Positions 16,263 through 22,932 of a DNA stretch of 64,000 nt are shown here, in pieces (the stretch's first letter is position 1; each line of letters starts with the position of its first letter). A program made the position numbers and the translations under genes. The notes below the pieces were generated by a model. The model saw only the letters and a program-made list of their open reading frames with translations, did no database searches and was not told where the DNA came from. This stretch comes from a bacterium UBP2_UBA2255. Lineage in GTDB: Bacteria; Edwardsbacteria; AC1; EtOH8. The stretch lies in assembly GCA_002347565.1 (NCBI GenBank), contig DDXR01000073.1, positions 1-64,000 on the forward strand, in the 5' to 3' direction.

Positions 16263-18269
16263 ATGACCGTACGCGGTCGCCGCATGGCATTCGCGGAATC
16301 GGAATTCATCACCAGGGCCTGGAACAAGCTGCGGTCGGTCCTGATCGGCGCGCCCAAGGACGTCGAGGACCCGCGCATCTTCCACAAGATATCGCTGGTG
16401 GCGCTGCTGGCATGGATCGGGCTGGGCGCCGATGGTCTGTCGTCGTCCTGCTACGGTCCGGAGGAGGCGTTCCGGGCGCTGGGCGGCCACGCCTACCTGG
16501 CCCTGGCCCTGGCCGCGGCCACGGCCGTGACCGTGCTGGTGATCAGCTTCAGCTACTCCAAGATCATCGAGCACTTTCCCCACGGCGGCGGCGGGTATAA
16601 TGTCGCCACCCACACCCTGGGATATCGCTTCGGGGTAGTTTCCGGCAGCGCCCTGCTGATCGACTACGTTCTAACCATCACGGTCTCCATTGCGGCATGC
16701 GGCGACGCCTTGTTCAGCTTTATGCCATTGGCCTACCATGTATACAAAATTCCATTCTGCATTGTCCTGATCGTCGCCCTGATAGTTCTGAATCTGCGTG
16801 GGGTCAAGGAATCGGTTCTGTTTCTGGCGCCGATCTTCGGTTTGTTCTTCGCCAGCCACATCCTGATGATCCTGTTTGGCATCTTCAGCCACACCAATGA
16901 TGCCGTGCCGATCGCACGGGAGCTGCATGGCCAGCTGCAGCAGGATCTGGCGACTATTGGGCTGTGGGGCATACTAGCGGTTTTCATCCGAGCGTATTCG
17001 ATGGGCGCCGGCACCTACACCGGCATCGAAGCCGTCTCCAACGGGATCCAGGTGATGCGCGAACCGCGCGTCCAAACAGGCAAACACACCATGGCGTTGA
17101 TGGCCGGCTCCCTGGCGTTCATCGCAGGCGGCCTGCTGGTGTGCTACCTGCTGCTGCGGATCCAGCCGGTGGAGGGCCGGACGCTCAACGCAGTCCTTGC
17201 CGACGCTCTGTTCGGCAGTTGGCCGGGTGGCCGCGTAATCGCACTGATCACGATTCTGACCGAGGTCGCCCTCCTGTTTGTGGCGGCCCAGGCAGGTTTC
17301 ATCGACGGGCCGCGGGTGATGGCCAACATGGCCACCGATTCCTGGCTGCCGCATCGGTTCGCCTCGCTGTCCGAGCGGCTGACCATGAACAACGGCATCT
17401 TGTTGATGGGCATCTCATCGATCGCTGTGTTATTGTATACCGGAGGGCACATTACGACGCTGGTGATCATGTATTCCATCAACGTTTTCGTTACGTTTTC
17501 ATTATCGCAGCTGGGGATGACGCGCTACTCCGTGGCCAATCGCCGGCGAATCCGCAATTGGCGTCGCAATCTGGCGGTGTTCGGCACCGGTCTGCTGCTG
17601 TGCCTGACCATCCTGACGATCGCGGTGTACGAGAAGTTCACCCACGGCGGCTGGGTGACCCTGGTGATCACGTTCTGCCTGGTGGTGTTCTGCTACCGGG
17701 TCCGCAACCACTACGCCACCGTCAAGCGGGGCGTACGCCAGCTGGACGACCTGCTGCTGGACATCCCGGTCACCGGCCGCGAGGTGGCAGCCGCCGCGCC
17801 CGATCGCAAGGAGATGACGGCGGTGCTGCTGGTCGACGGCTACAACGGCATGGGCATGCATTGCTTCCTGTCGATCATCCGCAGCTTCCCCAAGCTGTAC
17901 CGCAACTTCATCTTCGTGTCGGTGGCGGTGGTCGACTCGGGCGCCTTCAAGGGCGCGGAGGAGATCGGGCGGCTCAGGGAGCTGGTCGAGAACGACCTCA
18001 AGAAGTTCGCGGACATGGCCCGCCGCCTGGGGTTCCCGTCCGACTACCGGGCGGAGATCGGCACCGAGGTGGTGGACGCAGCCTACGAGGTGTGCGCCGG
18101 GCTGTCCAAGGAGTTCCCGCGAATGACGGTGTTCACCGGCAAGCTGATCTTCCAGCGCGAGAGCGTGTTCCAGAAACTGCTTCACAACGAGACGGCCTAC
18201 GCCATCCAGCGCCGGCTGCAGTGGCTGGGCATCACCACCGTCGTGCTGCCGATCCGCACCCAGGTGTAG
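16263..18269 (+). CDS. KimA-like APC-superfamily permease
   Basis: This 668-residue inner-membrane transporter has about twelve membrane segments (residues 40-500) and a cytoplasmic C-terminal domain (500-668). The motifs match the KimA/YdaO potassium importer group of the APC superfamily: GADGLSSSCYGPEEAF, FPHGGGGYNVA, LLIDYVLTITVSIAACGDA and TGIEAVSNGIQ. KimA imports K+ with protons and binds cyclic di-AMP in its C-terminal region in Bacillus. Whether this protein moves K+ or an amino acid cannot be settled by sequence reading. The ATG at 16263 sits very close to GGAAAGG; a second ATG at 16284 is possible. Terminators flank the gene, so it is monocistronic. Confidence 0.85.
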   Translation: MTVRGRRMAFAESEFITRAWNKLRSVLIGAPKDVEDPRIFHKISLVALLAWIGLGADGLSSSCYGPEEAFRALGGHAYLALALAAATAVTVLVISFSYSKIIEHFPHGGGGYNVATHTLGYRFGVVSGSALLIDYVLTITVSIAACGDALFSFMPLAYHVYKIPFCIVLIVALIVLNLRGVKESVLFLAPIFGLFFASHILMILFGIFSHTNDAVPIARELHGQLQQDLATIGLWGILAVFIRAYSMGAGTYTGIEAVSNGIQVMREPRVQTGKHTMALMAGSLAFIAGGLLVCYLLLRIQPVEGRTLNAVLADALFGSWPGGRVIALITILTEVALLFVAAQAGFIDGPRVMANMATDSWLPHRFASLSERLTMNNGILLMGISSIAVLLYTGGHITTLVIMYSINVFVTFSLSQLGMTRYSVANRRRIRNWRRNLAVFGTGLLLCLTILTIAVYEKFTHGGWVTLVITFCLVVFCYRVRNHYATVKRGVRQLDDLLLDIPVTGREVAAAAPDRKEMTAVLLVDGYNGMGMHCFLSIIRSFPKLYRNFIFVSVAVVDSGAFKGAEEIGRLRELVENDLKKFADMARRLGFPSDYRAEIGTEVVDAAYEVCAGLSKEFPRMTVFTGKLIFQRESVFQKLLHNETAYAIQRRLQWLGITTVVLPIRTQV

Positions 18270-18305
18270 CGGACCGGCGATCGGGAAGCGATCCACGGCA
18301 GAGAC

Positions 18306-18330
18306 GCCCGCAACCGCGGGCTTTTCTCGT
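18306..18330 (+). terminator. intrinsic terminator after the permease
   Basis: Stem GCCCGC / GCGGGC with loop AACC (18306-18321) is followed by TTTTCTCGTT. Confidence 0.75.
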
Positions 18331-18354
18331 TATTCGAACAGGGTCGTTTTCCCA

Positions 18355-18383
18355 TGGACAAACGGTATATTCTGCGGTATAAT
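18355..18383 (+). promoter_or_regulatory. promoter of the GT2-surE-apt operon
   Basis: TGGACA at 18355-18360 and TATAAT at 18378-18383 are 17 bp apart. The predicted start near 18390 leaves a leader of 15-30 nt. Confidence 0.7.
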
Positions 18384-18406
18384 AACTTTATGCCTTTGCC
18401 GGACAG

Positions 18407-19081
18407 ATGGTTGCGGTTTCAATGCGCATCCTGGTGATCATCCCCGCGTACAACGCGGCGGCGACATTGCCCGGCGTTCTGCAGGGCGTGCTGCAGCAAT
18501 GCCGTCCCGACGACGTCATCGTGATCGACGACGGTTCGACCGATGGCACGGCAGAGGCCGCAACCCGGTCCGGGGCTGGGGTGTCGCGGTCGCCGCGCAA
18601 CGAGGGGAAGGGGGCCGCGCTGCGCCGGGGATTCGCACAGGCGCTGCTGCGCGGCTGCGATGCGGTGGTCACGCTCGATGCTGACGGCCAGCACCCGCCC
18701 CGGCTGATCCCCGAGCTGCTGCGGCGCGCCGCGGACGGCCGTTGCGACATCGTCATCGCCTCGCGGCGCCGCGGTTTCGGCGGCATGAGCCCGGAGCGCG
18801 CGTTGTCCAACCTGTTGACCACGCTGATCGTTTCGCTGCTGGCCGGAACGCGACTGCAGGACAGCCAGTGCGGATTCCGTCTGATCCGCACCGGCCTGTT
18901 GCGACGGCTGTCACCGGCGGCCGGCGGCTTCCAGGCCGAGTCGGAACTGCTGGTCCAGGCCGGCAGGCTGGGGGCGGACATCGGGCATATCGACTGCCCG
19001 GTGATCCCGTCGCCGGCCAGCCACATCGGTCATGTGCGCGACACGCTGCGCTTTCTGGCGCTGTGCCTGCGCTACCTGTGA
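18407..19081 (+). CDS. family 2 glycosyltransferase (DPM/DGS-like)
   Basis: This 224-residue enzyme is a GT-A fold glycosyltransferase with VIIPAYNAA at the N-terminus, the nucleotide-binding DDGSTDGT, and TLDADGQHPP holding the metal-binding DxD. It resembles short dolichyl-phosphate-mannose-synthase-like enzymes that use a polyprenyl phosphate acceptor. It has no clear membrane anchor, though its C-terminus is moderately hydrophobic. An alternative ATG at 18422 would remove five residues and start directly at the beta strand. It is the first gene after a good promoter. Donor and acceptor sugars are unknown. Confidence 0.9.
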   Translation: MVAVSMRILVIIPAYNAAATLPGVLQGVLQQCRPDDVIVIDDGSTDGTAEAATRSGAGVSRSPRNEGKGAALRRGFAQALLRGCDAVVTLDADGQHPPRLIPELLRRAADGRCDIVIASRRRGFGGMSPERALSNLLTTLIVSLLAGTRLQDSQCGFRLIRTGLLRRLSPAAGGFQAESELLVQAGRLGADIGHIDCPVIPSPASHIGHVRDTLRFLALCLRYL

Positions 19082-19100
19082 ACCTTTTCGGGATGCTGCC

Positions 19101-19817
19101 ATGAACCCGCTCCGCGCATCGCTGCCGGCCGTCATGGCGTTGGTCGCCGCCGCTGCGGCCCTGGAGGCCCAGACGATCTCCAACGTTGACTTCGACGCGA
19201 TCCGGCGTGCCATTTCCGACACCGCTTCGGCGTATCATTACCCGGCCCTGTGGCGGCGGCTGATGCGGGACGACCCGGCCCTGGGCCGGCGCGAGTACGC
19301 CCACCTGTACTACGGTCAGGTGTACCAGGACAGCTACGATCCGGTCAACGCCCGGCTGAGGGAACGCGAGCGCGAGGCCCGCGCCCACCTGCGCGCCGGA
19401 CGGCGCCGGACGGCCGCAGCCGCGGCCCAGGAACTGGCCCGGATCGAACCCCTCAACCTGCAGCACATCGACCTGGCAGGCGCCAGCCTGCTGGCGGCCG
19501 GCGACACCGCGGCGGCCAAACGCTACGCGCGACGCTGGCGGCACCTGACCGAGCTGATACTGGCCAGCGGCGACGGGCGCACCGACACCACGGCCTATGT
19601 CACGGTGCGGGTGCCGGACGAATACCAGGCGATGCGCCGTCTCGGCGTCGAGCCCGCCGACCATTTTTTCCGGGGCAGCCGCCAGGGCCGATTCTTCAGC
19701 GACGTGTTCTCGCTGAAATCCAACCCCGGCGGCCGGGACAGCGTGTACTTCAACACCAACTGGTCGTACTGGTTCCTGCAGCGGTCGGTCGAACCCGACA
19801 GGAAGGGCTACCGATGA
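19101..19817 (+). CDS. exported DUF4919-like protein
   Basis: This 238-residue protein has a signal peptide (residues 1-24, ending ALEAQT). Its body resembles DUF4919 proteins known mainly from Bacteroidetes: VDFDAIRRAISDTASAYHYP, the central EYAHLYYGQVYQDSYDP, and a C-terminal segment FSLKSNPGGRDSVYFNTNW. The function of the family is not known. The start at 19101 was chosen because it begins the signal peptide; the frame is open further upstream without a plausible start. The stop overlaps the surE ATG by four bases. It is probably periplasmic or surface-bound. Confidence 0.8.
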   Translation: MNPLRASLPAVMALVAAAAALEAQTISNVDFDAIRRAISDTASAYHYPALWRRLMRDDPALGRREYAHLYYGQVYQDSYDPVNARLREREREARAHLRAGRRRTAAAAAQELARIEPLNLQHIDLAGASLLAAGDTAAAKRYARRWRHLTELILASGDGRTDTTAYVTVRVPDEYQAMRRLGVEPADHFFRGSRQGRFFSDVFSLKSNPGGRDSVYFNTNWSYWFLQRSVEPDRKGYR

Positions 19818-20611
19818 AGCGCCGGCCTCTGATCCTGATCACCAACGACGACGGCATCGACGCTGCCGGCATCCGCCACCTGCGGCGGAGCCTGGACCGG
19901 GTGGGCGAGACCGTGGTCTTTGCCCCCAAGTCCGAGAAGAGCGGCGCCAGCCACTCCTTCTCCCTGCGCAAGCCGCTGGAGGTGGTGTGGCGGGACCGGC
20001 GGACGGCGGCGGTCGACGGCACACCCACCGACTGCGTGATGCTGGCGGTGCGGGGGTTGATGGCGCGCCGCCCCGACCTGGTGGTGTCCGGCATCAACCA
20101 CGGGCCCAACTTGGGCGATGACGTCACCTATTCCGGGACCGTGGCCGGCGCCATCGAGGGGACGCTGCTGGGGATCCCGTCGATCGCCGTCTCCAGCGTC
20201 GACTGGACCCGGCCCAAGTTCGCCGCGGCCGCGGCCGCGGCCGCGCGGCTGGCCTCGCTGGTGCTGAAACGCGGCCTGCCGCGCAACACCCTGCTCAACG
20301 TCAACGTCCCCAGCGTGGCGCCGTCGGCGCTGGCCGGCTGGCGCGTCACCAGGCTGGGCAAGCGCATCTATCGCGACGTGATCGTCGAGAAACGGGCGCC
20401 GGACGGCCGCAAGTACTTCATGATCGACGGCGCCGATCCCGACTGGGAGCGCGAGCCTGAGACGGACTTCGCCGCCATCGAGCAGCGCTGCGTGTCGATC
20501 ACGCCGTTCCATCTCGACTGGACCAACCACCGGGCGATCGCCGATCTCAAGAGATGGGAACGGTGCCTGGGCCGCCGGCCGCGGGCCGCGGCCCCTGCGC
20601 GGAGGGCCTGA
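19814..20611 (+). CDS. surE: 5'/3'-nucleotidase SurE
   Basis: SurE is a divalent-metal-dependent nucleotide and polyphosphate phosphatase linked to stationary-phase survival. The 265-residue protein has the metal-site ITNDDGIDAAG, the SEKSGASHS loop and SGINHGPNLGDDVTYSGTV. A run of alanines around residues 138-145 is encoded by a GCGGCC-repeat tract. The C-terminus is slightly long and Arg/Ala-rich. The gene overlaps pcm at TGATG. surE next to pcm is a classical, widely conserved pair. Confidence 0.96.
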   Translation: MKRRPLILITNDDGIDAAGIRHLRRSLDRVGETVVFAPKSEKSGASHSFSLRKPLEVVWRDRRTAAVDGTPTDCVMLAVRGLMARRPDLVVSGINHGPNLGDDVTYSGTVAGAIEGTLLGIPSIAVSSVDWTRPKFAAAAAAAARLASLVLKRGLPRNTLLNVNVPSVAPSALAGWRVTRLGKRIYRDVIVEKRAPDGRKYFMIDGADPDWEREPETDFAAIEQRCVSITPFHLDWTNHRAIADLKRWERCLGRRPRAAAPARRA

Positions 20612-21258
20612 TGAACTTCGAGGCCCTGCGCAAGCAGATGGTCGCCCGGCAGCTGATCCCCGGCGGCATCGTCGACCCCCGGGTGCTGGCGGCGCTGGGT
20701 AAGGTGCCACGCCATCTGTTTGTGGAGCCGGCCCTCCAGCACCGGGCCTACGGCGACCACGCCCTGCCCATCGGAGAGGGGCAGACCATTTCCCAGCCCT
20801 ACATGGTCGCCCTGATGACCCAGTCGCTGCGGCTGAACGGGACCGAGAAGGTGCTGGAGATCGGGACCGGGTCGGGCTACCAGGCGGCGGTGCTGGCCGA
20901 GCTGGCGGCCCGGGTGTTCACCGTGGAGCGGATCGACAAGCTGGCCCGGCGGGCCCGGCAGCTGCTGGAATCGCTCAGGTACAACAACATCGTCGTCAAG
21001 ATCGGCGACGGCACCCTGGGGTGGCGGGAGTACGCCCCCTACGACCGCATCATCGTCACGGCCGCGGCCCCGCAGCTGCCGCCATCCTACTGGGACCAGC
21101 TGGCCGAGGGCGGGCTGATCGCCATCCCCACCGGCGGCCGCGAACTGCAGACCATGGAGGTGATCGAGAAACGGGGCGGCCGGGAGGTCCGCACGCCCCG
21201 CGACCGTTGCGTGTTCGTCCCGCTGATCGGGAAGGACGGCTGGAACGATGACGGTTGA
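20611..21258 (+). CDS. pcm: protein-L-isoaspartate O-methyltransferase
   Basis: Pcm methylates isoaspartyl residues and so starts repair of aged proteins. The 215-residue protein has the SAM-binding motif I LEIGTGSGYQAAVLAEL, the family block QTISQPYMVALMTQ and post motif II TAAAPQLPPS. The ATG at 20611 shares its A with the surE stop; a start 57 bases upstream is possible but would add a poor N-terminus. The last 11 bases overlap the next gene. It acts in the cytoplasm, with SurE, in stress survival. Confidence 0.96.
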   Translation: MNFEALRKQMVARQLIPGGIVDPRVLAALGKVPRHLFVEPALQHRAYGDHALPIGEGQTISQPYMVALMTQSLRLNGTEKVLEIGTGSGYQAAVLAELAARVFTVERIDKLARRARQLLESLRYNNIVVKIGDGTLGWREYAPYDRIIVTAAAPQLPPSYWDQLAEGGLIAIPTGGRELQTMEVIEKRGGREVRTPRDRCVFVPLIGKDGWNDDG

Positions 21259-21718
21259 TCGCCGCACCCGCATCGGCATCATCGGCGCCGCCAGTTGCAC
21301 GGCCAAGCAGGCCGAGCAGGCCGAGCAGGTGGGGCGGTTGGTCGCCGAGGCGGGCGCCGTGCTGGTCTGCGGCGGCCTGGGCGGTGTGATGGCGGCCGCC
21401 TGCCGCGGGGCGGCGCACGTGGGCGGGATCACGCTGGGGATCCTCCCCGGCAATGGCGCGGCCGAGGCCAACGAGTTCGTGGCCATCCCGGTCGTGACCG
21501 GCATGGGGTGCGCCCGCAATGCGCTGGTGGTCCGGACGTCCCAGAGCGTCATCGCAATCGGCGGGCGCTACGGCACGCTTTCCGAGATCGCTTACGCCGC
21601 TCAATTCGAGATCCCGATCGTCGGGCTGGGCACCTGGAAGGTGCGCGCGCCGATCAGACACGTCCGGACGCCGCAGGAGGCGGTCAGGCTGGCGCTGGCG
21701 CTGGCTGCCGCGGCTTGA
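21248..21718 (+). CDS. TIGR00725/LOG-like Rossmann-fold protein
   Basis: This 156-residue protein belongs to the SLOG (SMF/DprA-LOG) superfamily of nucleotide-binding folds. GIIGAASC forms the first loop; CGGLGGVMAAACRGA is the central glycine-rich block; AIGGRYGTLSEIAYA matches the PGGxGTxxE signature of cytokinin-activating LOG enzymes, with GGRYGTLSE instead. TIGR00725 members are often annotated as uncharacterised. It may bind nucleotides or cytokinin-like compounds. The overlap with pcm indicates co-expression. Confidence 0.85.
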   Translation: MTVDRRTRIGIIGAASCTAKQAEQAEQVGRLVAEAGAVLVCGGLGGVMAAACRGAAHVGGITLGILPGNGAAEANEFVAIPVVTGMGCARNALVVRTSQSVIAIGGRYGTLSEIAYAAQFEIPIVGLGTWKVRAPIRHVRTPQEAVRLALALAAAA

Positions 21719-21721
21719 GCG

Positions 21722-21997
21722 ATGCGCCGGATGCTGACGGCGACCGTGTCCGGCCGGGTGCAGGGAGTGGGGTTCCGCTGGTTCGTGCAGCGCATCGCCT
21801 GCGCGTCGGGGTTGACAGGCTATGTCCGGAACACGGCCGACGGCCGGGTCAAGGTCGCGGCCGAAGGCGAGGATGCGGCGGTGCGCCGCCTGCTCGACGC
21901 CCTGCGGCAGGGGCCGCCCGGTTCCCGGGTGACCGCGGTCGACGTTTCCTGGGACGAGGCGACCGGTCAGCACCGTCAATTCACGATTGAACACTAG
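21722..21997 (+). CDS. acyP: acylphosphatase
   Basis: This 91-residue enzyme hydrolyses acyl phosphates. The whole family signature is visible: [16 protein letters not shown] with the phosphate-binding arginine, and [13 protein letters not shown] with the catalytic asparagine. The start is an ATG three bases after the preceding stop. Nothing unusual is seen. Confidence 0.95.
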   Translation: MRRMLTATVSGRVQGVGFRWFVQRIACASGLTGYVRNTADGRVKVAAEGEDAAVRRLLDALRQGPPGSRVTAVDVSWDEATGQHRQFTIEH

Positions 21998-22009
21998 CGC
22001 AGGCGTGTC

Positions 22010-22537
22010 ATGAAGATCGACCTCGCCCGGCACATCCGCAACGTGCCTGACTTCCCCAGGAAGGGCATCGGCTTCAAGGACATCACCACCCTGCTGGCGC
22101 AACCGGCGGCATTCAGGGCCGCGGTTGATCGCCTGGCGCGCGAGCTCAAGGACGTCAAGTTCGACGGCATCGCGGCCATAGAGTCGCGTGGATTCACCTT
22201 CGGTTCGGCGCTGGCCTATAAGCTGGGGACCGGGGTGATCCTGGTGCGCAAGCCCAACAAGCTACCCGCGAAGAAGATCCGCCAGGAGTACAAGCTGGAG
22301 TACGGCAGCGACGCCCTGGAGATGCACCGCGATGCCGTCAGGACCGGTCAGCGCGTTCTGATCGTCGATGACCTGCTGGCCACCGGCGGCACCGCCCTGG
22401 CCGCTGCCCGGATGGTGGAACGGCTGAAGGGGAGGGTGGCCGCCCTGGCCTTCGTGGTCGAGCTCGACTTCCTCCGGGGCCGCGGCCGCCTGGGCAGGTA
22501 TCAGGTCCGGTCGCTGGTCCACTACCGCGGGGAATAA
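22010..22537 (+). CDS. apt: adenine phosphoribosyltransferase
   Basis: Apt converts adenine and PRPP to AMP in purine salvage. The 175-residue protein has the conserved PDFPRKGIGFKDITTLL, the ESRGF loop, the VRKPNKLP segment and the PRPP-binding VLIVDDLLATGGTALAA. The last ~20 residues are Arg-rich. It is the last clearly cytoplasmic gene before a change to envelope genes that start only one base later. Confidence 0.96.
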   Translation: MKIDLARHIRNVPDFPRKGIGFKDITTLLAQPAAFRAAVDRLARELKDVKFDGIAAIESRGFTFGSALAYKLGTGVILVRKPNKLPAKKIRQEYKLEYGSDALEMHRDAVRTGQRVLIVDDLLATGGTALAAARMVERLKGRVAALAFVVELDFLRGRGRLGRYQVRSLVHYRGE

Positions 22538-22538
22538 G

Positions 22539-22916
22539 ATGCGGACGCTGTCACTGCTGCTGGCGTCCGCCCTGACGGCATCGGCCCTCGCCCAGCCCGA
22601 GCCCGATACCTCGGGCGCTCCGTTCCAGGAGTACTACAACCGCCTGATCGACGATTGGCGTGTGCAGCAGGTGAGGGATTTCGCCCAGCAGTGGGGGATC
22701 AACGTCATTGGCGGGCGTCAGTTCAACGTCAACAGAAGCTTCTGGGAGGAGCGGTTCAACCTCAGCCTGTCGGTGGGCCTGCCCAGGGGCCGCCAGGGGC
22801 AAAGCCTGGTGCTGGAGTATCAGCTGGCCCCGCGCCTGGTGCTGCGCGGCGAGGCCGCGCACCAGCAGGCCAAGAGCGACGGCTGGATCGATGTCATTTT
22901 CCGCACCGAATACTAG
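22539..22916 (+). CDS. small exported protein resembling the TamB/DUF490 C-terminus
   Basis: This 125-residue protein has a signal peptide (residues 1-18, ending SALAQ). Its second half looks like the last beta strands of TamB: LSLSVGLPRGRQGQSLVLEY, QLAPRLVLRGEA and an end in GWIDVIFRTEY, close to the GxDLxxRxEY terminus of TamB proteins. TamB itself is over 1,200 residues; here only the terminal strands plus a short N-terminal helical part (YYNRLIDDWRVQQVRDFAQQ) exist. It lies directly upstream of the large peptidase/propeller/barrel gene. The TamB relation is a judgement by eye and needs a profile search. Confidence 0.65.
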   Translation: MRTLSLLLASALTASALAQPEPDTSGAPFQEYYNRLIDDWRVQQVRDFAQQWGINVIGGRQFNVNRSFWEERFNLSLSVGLPRGRQGQSLVLEYQLAPRLVLRGEAAHQQAKSDGWIDVIFRTEY

Positions 22917-22932
22917 CACCGGAGACGGGACG

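Noticed and set aside
20219..20252. GCGGCC tandem tract as a mobile repeat
   Set aside because: It encodes a poly-alanine stretch in surE that fits the alpha helix there and is simple GC-rich codon repetition.
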